Below, piece by piece: positions 1 to 5,890 of a stretch of DNA of 5,997 nucleotides. Under the pieces are notes generated by a model. The model was given only the letters and a program-made list of their open reading frames with translations. It was not told the DNA's origin and made no database searches. The stretch is from Chloroflexota bacterium (lineage in GTDB: Bacteria; Chloroflexota; UBA5177; JANWHV01): NCBI GenBank assembly GCA_025450255.1, contig JANWHV010000303.1:1-5997 (forward strand), in the 5' to 3' direction. How positions within the stretch are numbered: position 1 is the first letter of the stretch; every line of letters begins with the position of its first letter. The position numbers and the translations under genes are program-made.

Positions 1-171
1 CCCGAGCAGCGGAGACCCCGCGCCTAGCAGGAACCCGCAATCGTACCAGTTACCACTCCTGGCGGTATCGAAGAAGGGATATTCGTGCCAGCCCCCAAAG
101 GCATGGACGATCAGGACCACCCAGGCGGAGAGGCCATTCCAGAATCCCCACAGTACCTCTTGCCACCACAT
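1..171 (-). CDS. Small one-helix membrane protein, 3' end cut by window edge
   Basis: An open frame starts with ATG at 171 and runs 57 codons to the edge without a stop, so the C-terminus is missing. The protein begins MWWQEVLWGFWNGLSAWVVL. Residues about 8-27 form one tryptophan-rich hydrophobic helix, followed by an aromatic/polar stretch (GGWHEYPFFDTARSGNWYD) and a Gly-rich end (GFLLGAGSPLLG). A Shine-Dalgarno GAGAGGGGG (176-184) lies 4 bases before this ATG and decides the start. An in-frame ATG at 210 would add 13 residues (MYRYEDDNERGGD) but has no comparable ribosome site. From memory, short uncharacterised proteins with the pattern FWNGL-AW-VLIVH-FG-W, then NWY--GFL-GAGSP, occur in several high-GC bacteria; no function is known to me. 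It lies 58 bases downstream of the dehydrogenase on the same strand and may be co-transcribed with it. Confidence that it is a gene is fairly high; its function is unknown. Confidence 0.72.
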   Translation of the reverse strand, partial: MWWQEVLWGFWNGLSAWVVLIVHAFGGWHEYPFFDTARSGNWYDCGFLLGAGSPLLG

Positions 172-175
172 ATCG

Positions 176-184
176 CCCCCTCTC
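176..184 (-). promoter_or_regulatory. Ribosome binding site of the small membrane protein
   Basis: Minus-strand GAGAGGGGG sits 4 bases before the ATG at 171. It favours this start over the in-frame ATG at 210, which has no purine-rich sequence at the right distance. Confidence 0.55.
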
Positions 185-229
185 TCATTGTCGTCTTCAT
201 ATCGGTACATGGCTATGGGTTGGGCTCCG

Positions 230-1303
230 TTATGGGCGAATCGCGACCTTGAGCACCGCATCTTCCTGATGGCTGAACAGACGGTACGCTTCCTCAATCT
301 GGTCGAGCGAGAAGCGATGCGTCAGCAGCGGAGTGAGGTCGATACGATGGCGCTCCACCATGCTCATCAGCGAGCGCATGCGTTCCTTGCCGCCCGGGCA
401 GAGGGTGTTGACGATGCACTGGTCGCCCAGCCCACCGATATAGTCGGTTGGCGCGATCTCCAGCGTTTGCGAGTAGATACCCAGCGAGGAGACCGAACCG
501 CCTGGCCGGATAGCCTTGAGGCAGTTGTTGAAGGTCTGTGGCGTGCCGAGCGCCTCTATCGCGACGTCCACCCCTCTCCCCTCGGTCAACCGGCGGATCT
601 CGGCCAACACATCCTGTTCCTTGAAATTGAGCGCCACATCGGCGCCCATCCGCTTGGCCATGGCGAGCCGCTCCGGGATAGCATCCACCACGATTATCAA
701 TCCGGCGCCCTTGAGTCGCGCGCCAAGCGCGGCACACAGACCGATCGGCCCCTGGGCAAACACGGCCACGCTATCGCCAATGGTGACGTTGGCCTTCTCC
801 GAGGCGGAAAAGCCGGTGGAGGCGATGTCGGCGAGAAGTACGACTGCTTCGTCGCTGAGCGCATCGGGAATCGGCGTCAGATTGGCCTGCGCGTAGGGCA
901 CCCGTACATAATCGGCCTGGCAGCCATCGATGGAGTTGCCCAATCGCCAGCCGCCACCGGGCACCCAATGGCCGTCGTATCCCGCGCACTGGGCATACTG
1001 GCCCTTGAGGCAATAGAAGCAGGTGCCGCACGGCGTAATAGCGCCGACCAGCACGCGCTGGCCAATGTGATACCCAATCACACCTGGGCCGAGTTCGTGG
1101 ATTATACCGACGGGCTCGTGCCCCAGAATGCGGCCGGGCGCTACCGGCCACTCCCCTTTGGCAATATGGACGTCGGTGCCGCAGATCGTGGTGAGCGTGA
1201 CCTTCACCACGGCCTCACCGATACCGGCGGCGGGAATCGGCACCTCGTCGAGGTGTACCTCGCCTACCCCGTGGAATACCATCGCCCGCATCTTCTCGGC
1301 CAT
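230..1303 (-). CDS. Zinc-dependent medium-chain alcohol dehydrogenase
   Basis: This 357-residue cytosolic enzyme belongs to the medium-chain dehydrogenase/reductase superfamily and should oxidise an alcohol (or reduce an aldehyde/ketone) with a nicotinamide cofactor. The start is ATG 1303 because GGGGAGG lies 7 bases upstream; the longer frame from 1333 has no such site. Visible residues: the catalytic-zinc set Cys41 (ICGTD), His62-Glu63 (GHE) and Asp159 (LLADIASTGF); a structural-zinc lobe Cys92, Cys95, Cys98, Cys106; and a Rossmann turn around 182-188 (FAQGPIG) ending in VVD with Asp207. An acidic residue there normally binds the adenosine ribose of NAD, so I infer NAD(H) rather than NADP(H). 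The C-terminal half, including LCPGGKERM, resembles the secondary-alcohol dehydrogenase group typified by the Thermoanaerobacter enzyme, which lacks the structural-zinc cysteines present here. Length is normal for the family. The family is certain; the substrate is not, and threonine- or butanediol-type dehydrogenases are alternatives. Confidence 0.95.
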   Translation of the reverse strand: MAEKMRAMVFHGVGEVHLDEVPIPAAGIGEAVVKVTLTTICGTDVHIAKGEWPVAPGRILGHEPVGIIHELGPGVIGYHIGQRVLVGAITPCGTCFYCLKGQYAQCAGYDGHWVPGGGWRLGNSIDGCQADYVRVPYAQANLTPIPDALSDEAVVLLADIASTGFSASEKANVTIGDSVAVFAQGPIGLCAALGARLKGAGLIIVVDAIPERLAMAKRMGADVALNFKEQDVLAEIRRLTEGRGVDVAIEALGTPQTFNNCLKAIRPGGSVSSLGIYSQTLEIAPTDYIGGLGDQCIVNTLCPGGKERMRSLMSMVERHRIDLTPLLTHRFSLDQIEEAYRLFSHQEDAVLKVAIRP

Positions 1304-1310
1304 CAGACCG

Positions 1311-1317
1311 CCTCCCC
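1311..1317 (-). promoter_or_regulatory. Ribosome binding site deciding the dehydrogenase start
   Basis: Minus-strand GGGGAGG lies 7 bases before ATG 1303. It shows that the ten residues encoded upstream from 1333 (MGLCGRGGGL) are probably not translated, since the ribosome site itself falls inside them. Confidence 0.75.
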
Positions 1318-1366
1318 TTCCGCACAGCCCCAAGCATTGCCTGGCAGTTATGCATCACTCGCAATG

Positions 1367-1398
1367 GGAGATCCCGCTACAATGGGCGGCGGGTCTCC
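1367..1398. repeat. Bulged 10-bp inverted repeat upstream of the dehydrogenase
   Basis: On the plus strand GGAGA-T-CCCGC (1367-1377) pairs with GCGGGTCTCC (1389-1398): ten base pairs, one bulged T and an 11-base loop. It lies 64-95 bases upstream of the dehydrogenase start and 77 bases after the ATPase stop. No T-run follows on the minus strand, so it is a poor intrinsic terminator; it could be an operator, a leader hairpin or a decayed terminator. Confidence 0.4.
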
Positions 1399-1440
1399 TT
1401 CACACCTTCTAGCCTATGCTCGTCCTGTTACAGTCTGAAG

Positions 1441-1466
1441 GGCCGTCCGTCACTCAAAGGATGGCC
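1441..1466 (-). terminator. Possible terminator hairpin after the Mg2+ ATPase gene
   Basis: In the minus-strand transcript GGCCATCC (1466-1459) can pair with GGACGGCC (1448-1441) around a 10-base loop, with one A-C mismatch. It starts 8 bases after the ATPase stop codon, the expected place for a terminator. No U-run follows (the next bases are CTTCAG), so intrinsic termination would be weak. Confidence 0.3.
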
Positions 1467-1474
1467 AATGGGCT

Positions 1475-4078
1475 TCATTGCGCGTAGCGCCGGTAAAACC
1501 AGCGCTTGATCCCCTCGACCAATGCCAGGTAGCTGGTTACCGCGACCAGCAAGAAAACGAAGAAGCTGGCGGGCAGCGGCGTGAAGCCAAGCCAGGAGCC
1601 GGCCGGGGAAAAGGGAAGGAGGATGCCGACACCCACGCTCGTCAGCACACTCGCCAGCAGTGGCGTGCTGGGACGGCTCTTCCAGGGAGGGAGCGCGGTG
1701 CGGATCACCAGAATTACCAGCGTCTGCGTTGCCAGCGATTCCACGAACCAGCCCGTATGAAAGAGTTTCTCCGAACTGTGGAACAGCCACATCATGGCGC
1801 CAAAGGTCAGAAAATCGTAGATGGAGCTTACCGGCCCCACCACAAGCATGAATCGCTGAATGAAGAGGATGTTCCAGCGTTTGGGGTTCACCAGATAGGC
1901 ATTGTCCACGCGATCGCCGGGTATGGTGAGTTGCGAGAGATCGTAGAGGAAGTTGTTCAGCAGAATTTGCAACGGCAGCATCGGCAGATAGGGCAGGAAC
2001 ACGACCGCGCCGGCCATGCTGAACATGTTGCCAAAGTTTGAGCTGGTGCCCATCATGATGTACTTCATGATGTTTCCGAAGCACTTCCGACCTTCAAGCA
2101 CGCCGTCGTGGAGCACGCTCAGCGACCGCTCCAGCAAAATGATGTCCGCGGCGTCCTTGGCCACGTCTACCGCGCCGGCCACGGAGATACCGACGTCGGC
2201 GCCGTGGAGCGATGGCGCGTCGTTGATGCCGTCGCCCATGAATCCGACCACGTGGCCGCGCCGTCGCAGCGCCCGCATCACCCGGTTCTTCTGATCGGGC
2301 GAGACGCGGGCGAAGACGGCGGTGCGTTCCGCCAGCGGCCCAAGCGCTTCCTCGCTGACGTGTTCAAGATCGGTGCCGAGCACCATCGTCGACGCGTCCA
2401 CGCCAACCTGCCGGCAAATCGACGCGGTGACCAATTCGTTATCGCCGGTCATGATCTTCACGGTCACCCCATCGCGCCCCAGAGCGGCAAGCGTTTCCGC
2501 CACGTCCTGGCGCGGCGGATCAAGGAACGCCGCGAAACCCGCCAGGGTAAGCTCTTGCTCGTCCGCGACCGCGTAGGCCGGCCGCGGCGCGATCGGCCGG
2601 TAGGCCACGGCAAGCACGCGGTAACCGGCCATGCTCAGGTCGCGAAACGTCGCCGCTGCCGCGGCATGTTCGCTTGCGTCGAAGGAGCAAGGCCGGCCGT
2701 CGCGCTCATAGTGCGTACAGGCGGTCAGCACACTCTCGGGCGCGCCCTTGGTCACCAGGGTGCAGCCTTGCGCGTCTCGCGCCACCACGGAGGAGCGCCT
2801 GCGGCTGAAGTCGAAGGGGATCTCATCCAACTTGACGTAATCACCGATATCGGGGTGCGCGTGTCGCACGATTGCCTCGTCAAGCGGGCTCTTGATCCCT
2901 GATTCGAAGGCACCGTTGAGAGCCGCGAACAGCAGCACGCGTTCCTGTTCCTCGCCGGAGGCGTCGACGTAGCGCTCAAGGGTAATACAGCCGTCGGTGA
3001 GCGTTCCCGTCTTGTCGCTGCACAGCACGTCCATAGAGCCAAAATTTTCGATTGCCGCCAGGCGCTTGACGATGACCTTATGGCGGGCCATGCGCACCGC
3101 CCCACTGGAGAGGGTGACCGACATGATCATGGGGAGGAACTCGGGCGTCAGGCCCACGGCGAGGGCGATAGCGAAGAGGAGCGAATCGATCGCCGGCGCG
3201 TGTTTGATCCCAGCGTTGACCACAAAGACAAACAGGACCAGAAACGTCACGGTGCGCATGATCAGCATGCCGAAGCCGCGGGTGCCGCGCTCAAACTCGG
3301 TGGGGGGCGGCCGCTTTGCCAGGTGCTGGGCAATGTGCCCGATCTGCGTGCGCGCGCCCGTCTCGACCACCAGCGCGGTAGCCGTGCCACTGATCACCGA
3401 GGTGCCGAGGAACAGCGCGTCGCCGGCGTCGGCCAGGCCGCGCTCGCCCGCTGACCGGATCATGGTTTTCTCGGCGGGCAGTGACTCGCCGGTCAAGGTG
3501 GCCTCATTCACGAAGAGATCGCGGCTATCGAGCAACCGCGCGTCGGCTGGCACCAGGTCGCCGGCGGCGACCCGCACTACATCGCCAGGAACGATCTCGC
3601 GTTGCGGCACGTCGCGCCAGGCGCCATCCCTGATAACGGTAGCAGTGGTGACGACGGCGCGGCGCAAATTGTCGGCGGCGCGTTGGGAGCGGTAGGCCTG
3701 GAAAAAGTTCAAGGCGACGCTCAACAGCACCATCACGACAATCAGGGCGGCGTTCAGAAATTCGCCCACAACGCCCGACACCACGGCGGCGAACAGGAGG
3801 ATCAGCACCAGCGGATTGGTGAAGAACAAGAGGAATTCGACCAGGGCGCGCTGCCCATGGACACTCAGCGCATTTGGCCCCGCGGTATCGAGGCGGCGCG
3901 TAGCCTCCCCTGTTGAAAGGCCGGCGGCCGTGCTATTGACCGCCGTGTAGAGATCCGCCAGCGGCCTATCCCAGAATGGAACATTCGCCTCACCGACCTC
4001 GACCAGCGGCCCAGGGCGTGCCGGGTCGCGCGTGGGCGCTGGTACGCGCTCCTCAGGCGTGGCTCCATTTCGCGGCAT
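1475..4078 (-). CDS. mgtA: Magnesium-importing P-type ATPase (MgtA/MgtB type, P3B)
   Basis: This 867-residue inner-membrane pump imports Mg2+ at the cost of ATP. All P-type signatures are present: actuator loop TGES at 196-199; phosphorylation motif CSDKTGTLT with Asp355; nucleotide-binding KGAPE at 444-448; MTGDN at 543-547; hinge GDGINDAPSL at 615-624. Family-specific segments are GLTPEFLP in transmembrane helix 4 (309-316), SSNFGNMFSM (679-688) and NNFLYDLSQLTIPGDRVD (708-725), which match MgtA/MgtB rather than Ca2+, heavy-metal or Na/K pumps. I count ten hydrophobic helices: two before the actuator domain (about 79-125), two before Asp355 (about 271-318) and six at the C-terminus (about 685-855). 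Length is close to the enterobacterial protein (about 900), with a short, Pro/Arg-rich N-terminus. ATG 4078 is chosen because GGGGAG lies 7 bases upstream; ATG 4093 has no such site. The gene stands apart from both neighbours, behind a structured leader that suggests its own control. Confidence 0.96.
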   Translation of the reverse strand: MPRNGATPEERVPAPTRDPARPGPLVEVGEANVPFWDRPLADLYTAVNSTAAGLSTGEATRRLDTAGPNALSVHGQRALVEFLLFFTNPLVLILLFAAVVSGVVGEFLNAALIVVMVLLSVALNFFQAYRSQRAADNLRRAVVTTATVIRDGAWRDVPQREIVPGDVVRVAAGDLVPADARLLDSRDLFVNEATLTGESLPAEKTMIRSAGERGLADAGDALFLGTSVISGTATALVVETGARTQIGHIAQHLAKRPPPTEFERGTRGFGMLIMRTVTFLVLFVFVVNAGIKHAPAIDSLLFAIALAVGLTPEFLPMIMSVTLSSGAVRMARHKVIVKRLAAIENFGSMDVLCSDKTGTLTDGCITLERYVDASGEEQERVLLFAALNGAFESGIKSPLDEAIVRHAHPDIGDYVKLDEIPFDFSRRRSSVVARDAQGCTLVTKGAPESVLTACTHYERDGRPCSFDASEHAAAAATFRDLSMAGYRVLAVAYRPIAPRPAYAVADEQELTLAGFAAFLDPPRQDVAETLAALGRDGVTVKIMTGDNELVTASICRQVGVDASTMVLGTDLEHVSEEALGPLAERTAVFARVSPDQKNRVMRALRRRGHVVGFMGDGINDAPSLHGADVGISVAGAVDVAKDAADIILLERSLSVLHDGVLEGRKCFGNIMKYIMMGTSSNFGNMFSMAGAVVFLPYLPMLPLQILLNNFLYDLSQLTIPGDRVDNAYLVNPKRWNILFIQRFMLVVGPVSSIYDFLTFGAMMWLFHSSEKLFHTGWFVESLATQTLVILVIRTALPPWKSRPSTPLLASVLTSVGVGILLPFSPAGSWLGFTPLPASFFVFLLVAVTSYLALVEGIKRWFYRRYAQ

Positions 4079-4158
4079 ACGCACGCTCCCCATCTGCTAG
4101 CCGGCGCTATGCGCATCGCTCGTTGGGCCACATAGATCTGGGCGCTGATCGCTTCCAT
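3865..4158 (-). other. Candidate leader frame overlapping the start of mgtA
   Basis: An ATG at 4158 has a near-ideal GGAGG 6 bases upstream (4165-4169) and opens a 97-codon frame (MEAISAQIYVAQRAMRIAPA...). It runs across the mgtA start in another frame and stops at 3865, about 210 bases inside the ATPase gene. The part inside mgtA is very rich in Arg and has a low-complexity look, as expected of an out-of-frame shadow, so a stable 97-residue protein is unlikely. The ribosome site itself is as strong as those of the real genes here. Possible readings: a regulatory upstream frame whose translation affects mgtA, the remains of a longer ATPase N-terminus after a frameshift, or chance. Known enterobacterial mgtA leaders do carry a short translated frame (mgtL), but this one shares no visible similarity with it. 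Confidence 0.25.
4086..4091 (-). promoter_or_regulatory. Ribosome binding site deciding the mgtA start
   Basis: Minus-strand GGGGAG is 7 bases before ATG 4078. It overlaps the alternative in-frame ATG at 4093-4091 (ATGGGGAG), so that upstream ATG is better read as part of the ribosome site than as the start. Confidence 0.65.
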
Positions 4159-4168
4159 GGAATACCTC

Positions 4169-4183
4169 CGCGTTCCCAACGCG
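4169..4183. repeat. Perfect inverted repeat abutting a Shine-Dalgarno
   Basis: CGCGTT-CCC-AACGCG is a perfect 6-bp stem with a 3-base loop. In the minus-strand RNA the stem is followed directly by, and shares one G with, the GGAGG of the candidate leader frame at 4158. It may act as an RNA hairpin limiting access to that ribosome site, or as a protein-binding palindrome in DNA. Confidence 0.4.
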
Positions 4184-4217
4184 CAACCGGTATCCCCCCG
4201 GCCTTGCCATCACTCTT

Positions 4218-4242
4218 CGTGACGATGCCATGATCGGTCACG
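4218..4242. repeat. Hairpin between the unknown gene and mgtA
   Basis: CGTGACGAT (4218-4226) pairs with ATC-G-GTCACG (4233-4242): nine base pairs, one bulged G and a 6-base loop (GCCATG). It lies 32-56 bases after the stop of the 179-residue gene. No U-run follows in the minus-strand RNA, so it is either a weak terminator for that gene or a stem in the mgtA leader. Confidence 0.4.
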
Positions 4243-4273
4243 CCACCGTTCGAGGTTACATGTTCACCGCCTG

Positions 4274-4813
4274 TTAGCTCCACGGTGTGGCAAACAGGTC
4301 GAAACCATAGTGCGGGGCGATACGGGCTGTGGCGCCGGCATCGTCGCAAAATACTGCCTGGAACAGGTCGTCGACGATTGCAGGGGTCAACGCGGCGCCC
4401 GTTGCCTGCACTTTCCAGCGGGCCGGCTTCGTATCGACGGTGGGTACCACATATATTGCTGACTGGGCGCCGCCGGCTTTGATGTATACGCCCCCGAACA
4501 GGTGGCCGTCATGCAGGGGCAGCGTGATGAAGAGCCAGAGGGTGCGCTCAATGCCGTGCTGAGCAGGGCAATAGTAGCAACGCGCGCCCACATCATGCCG
4601 CATCCGGATGGCGGCAGGCCATCCTGTCCACAGTCGTTTCCCATTCGCGCGGACCATAGCCTGCTCGAACATCGCGCCAAGTTCGCTTGTGGCCCGGATG
4701 AGCTTGAGCGCATGCGTATCGGGCTCCGCCGGGAGCCCTCCCTGGTTTTCCAGGATTAGATCCACGGCCTCCTCCGCGTCGTATGCAACGGTAGAGTGGG
4801 CTATGACACGCAT
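4274..4813 (-). CDS. Unrecognised soluble protein with a CYYC motif
   Basis: This encodes 179 residues starting MRVIAHSTVAYDAEEAVDLI. I do not recognise the family. The start at ATG 4813 is set by AAAGGAGA ending 6 bases upstream; the 17 extra residues of the longer frame (from 4864) overlap this site and are discounted. No signal peptide or membrane helix is visible. Residues 1-58 look mostly helical. Residues about 60-125 look like alternating beta strands (TLWLFITLPL, HLFGGVYIKAGG, SAIYVVPTV). Residues 143-157 look helical again, and the end is HYGFDLFATPWS. A Cys79-Tyr-Tyr-Cys82 pair with His86 nearby could bind a metal or form a redox disulfide, but this is speculation. It sits between the stress protein and mgtA, with gaps of 153 and 195 bases, so it is probably its own transcription unit or loosely linked to its neighbours. 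The clean ribosome site, ordinary residue composition and lack of a better frame support a real gene. Confidence 0.85.
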   Translation of the reverse strand: MRVIAHSTVAYDAEEAVDLILENQGGLPAEPDTHALKLIRATSELGAMFEQAMVRANGKRLWTGWPAAIRMRHDVGARCYYCPAQHGIERTLWLFITLPLHDGHLFGGVYIKAGGAQSAIYVVPTVDTKPARWKVQATGAALTPAIVDDLFQAVFCDDAGATARIAPHYGFDLFATPWS

Positions 4814-4819
4814 TGCCTG

Positions 4820-4827
4820 TCTCCTTT
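4820..4827 (-). promoter_or_regulatory. Ribosome binding site of the unknown CYYC gene
   Basis: Minus-strand AAAGGAGA lies 6 bases before ATG 4813 and is the strongest ribosome site in the window. It fixes the start of the 179-residue protein. Confidence 0.75.
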
Positions 4828-4894
4828 CCTGGCGCCGCCCTGGCGAACCCAGAGATCCGGGCATTTCCGCGGGTGCCCGTTGCCCCCTGCTTCG

Positions 4895-4924
4895 ATAGTA
4901 CGCGTCATATCCGGCGGCTATAAC
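4895..4924 (-). promoter_or_regulatory. Weak promoter-like element upstream of the unknown gene
   Basis: On the minus strand TACTAT (4900-4895) resembles a -10 box, and TTATAG lies 17-18 bases upstream as a poor -35 box. The A/T-rich patch stands out within a GC-rich gap and is about 80 bases from the start codon. Only the -10 part is convincing; a sigma factor with other preferences would not be recognised this way. Confidence 0.2.
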
Positions 4925-4931
4925 GGGCGAA

Positions 4932-4951
4932 CGGCCTCGAATGAGGGGCCG
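4932..4951 (-). terminator. Possible terminator hairpin after the stress protein gene
   Basis: In the minus-strand transcript CGGCC-CC-TC (4951-4943) pairs with GAGGCCG (4938-4932): seven base pairs, a two-base bulge and a four-base loop. It begins 15 bases after the stress-protein stop. The sequence after it (TTCGCCCGTTA) has no U-run, so termination would be weak or factor-assisted. Confidence 0.3.
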
Positions 4952-4966
4952 GAAGACACCTTACGC

Positions 4967-5890
4967 TCAACTGACGCGCTTGGGGGTGCCGTGGTCCTCG
5001 TCGCCGGGCAGGATCAACACCGGTATCTCGGCGTGATGCAGCAACTCGCGCGCCACGCTGCCATACATGAGCCGGTCAAGGCCATGGCGCCCGTGGGTGA
5101 CCAGCACGATCAAGTCCACATTTTCAGACTTCGCGGCTGCGAGAATTTCAGCGGCGGGGGCGCCAAGCACGGCGCGTGTGCGCCAGGCGCCACGCGAGTG
5201 GTGAGCGGCGCCGGTGGCGTTCAGGTATACTTCCGCGTCCTGGAGGTGCTGCTGGGTCTGGTGGTCGGCGTCGGTGTAGAGCTGAGCCGCCCCATTACCC
5301 ATCAGGCCCGGGACGTATGGTGGCGTGACCGGCGCCACGACCTGAAGCAGTATCAACTCGGCTTCGTCGCCAATCTGCTCGCGTTCCAGGTAGGCCAGCG
5401 CGGCCTCGGCAAACGAAGTGCCATCCAGCGGCGCCAGGATTCGGCGATACGGCGTGTTCGCCGCCTCAGCGGGCTTTTCCTGGGCGCGGGTGATCAAGAT
5501 GGGCGCGCGGGATCGCCGCAGCACCGCTTCGGCGACCGAGCCCAGCAGAACATGGCGCAGGCCGCTTCTACCGTGCGTGCAGATGCTTATCAGGTTTGCC
5601 GCCTGCATCTCGGCGGCGAACAGGATCGCCGCCACGGGATCGCTTGGAACAACGTCCATGCGTGCCGTGAACCCTTCCCGCGTCAGGTTGTCTTGAACGG
5701 TGCTAAGATATTCCCTGGCTTCCCGCACCGCGGCACGGTCCGCATCCTCGATCCTTGTATCTGTCGCGAAAAACGGCACGCCACGCACCAACGACAAGGC
5801 GGCGCCCGTCTGTTTGGCCAGGCGGCGCGCCGAAGTCAGTCCCTGCTCGGCCATGGGTGAGCCATCGAGCGGCACGAGGATTGTCTGCAT
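4967..5890 (-). CDS. Tandem-domain universal stress protein (UspA family)
   Basis: This 307-residue cytosolic protein contains two UspA domains, roughly residues 1-135 and 148-297, joined by a short linker (RAQEKPAEAANTP). Each begins with the family's first strand and acidic residue (ILVPLDGS with Asp9; ILAPLDGT with Asp156) and ends with the nucleotide-binding loop (THGRSGLRHVLLGS at 105-118; THGRHGLDRLMYGS at 265-278), then a last strand (APILI; IPVLIL). In the usual G-2x-G-9x-G-S/T motif the second Gly and the final Gly-Ser are kept in both domains, but the first Gly is Cys104 in domain 1 and Val264 in domain 2. ATP binding is therefore likely but not assured. Such proteins respond to starvation, low oxygen or other stress. 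ATG 5890 is the only sensible start; an AAGGA lies about 13 bases upstream, farther than usual, so translation may be modest. The family is certain; its partner is unknown. Confidence 0.95.
   Translation of the reverse strand: MQTILVPLDGSPMAEQGLTSARRLAKQTGAALSLVRGVPFFATDTRIEDADRAAVREAREYLSTVQDNLTREGFTARMDVVPSDPVAAILFAAEMQAANLISICTHGRSGLRHVLLGSVAEAVLRRSRAPILITRAQEKPAEAANTPYRRILAPLDGTSFAEAALAYLEREQIGDEAELILLQVVAPVTPPYVPGLMGNGAAQLYTDADHQTQQHLQDAEVYLNATGAAHHSRGAWRTRAVLGAPAAEILAAAKSENVDLIVLVTHGRHGLDRLMYGSVARELLHHAEIPVLILPGDEDHGTPKRVS

Noticed and set aside
188..1438. Long plus-strand open frame (416 codons) opposite the dehydrogenase
   Set aside because: It is antisense to a gene with complete catalytic motifs, its protein has no recognisable motif and no ribosome site, and GC-rich genes often leave the opposite strand open.
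1428..2084. Minus-strand frame of 218 codons overlapping the end of mgtA
   Set aside because: It is an out-of-phase shadow of the ATPase C-terminal helices. The ATPase frame has conserved transmembrane motifs, while this one is rich in His/Arg/Ser with no pattern.
2108..2902. Plus-strand frame of 264 codons inside mgtA
   Set aside because: It is antisense to the phosphorylation and nucleotide-binding domains, and its Arg/His-rich composition is typical of a mirror of GC-rich coding sequence.
4079..4273. Known Mg2+ riboswitch (M-box) or mgtL-like proline-rich leader
   Set aside because: I see no sequence resembling the conserved M-box core and no proline-rich short frame. The hairpins are kept only as unassigned structures.
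4107..4349. Minus-strand frame of 80 codons across the end of the unknown gene and the mgtA leader
   Set aside because: Its first third is an out-of-phase shadow of the 179-residue gene, and there is no ribosome site or recognisable motif.
4796..5860. Plus-strand open frame (354 codons) opposite the stress protein
   Set aside because: It covers the antisense of a clear tandem UspA gene and the adjoining gap, has low-complexity Gly/Arg/His composition, and shows no family features.
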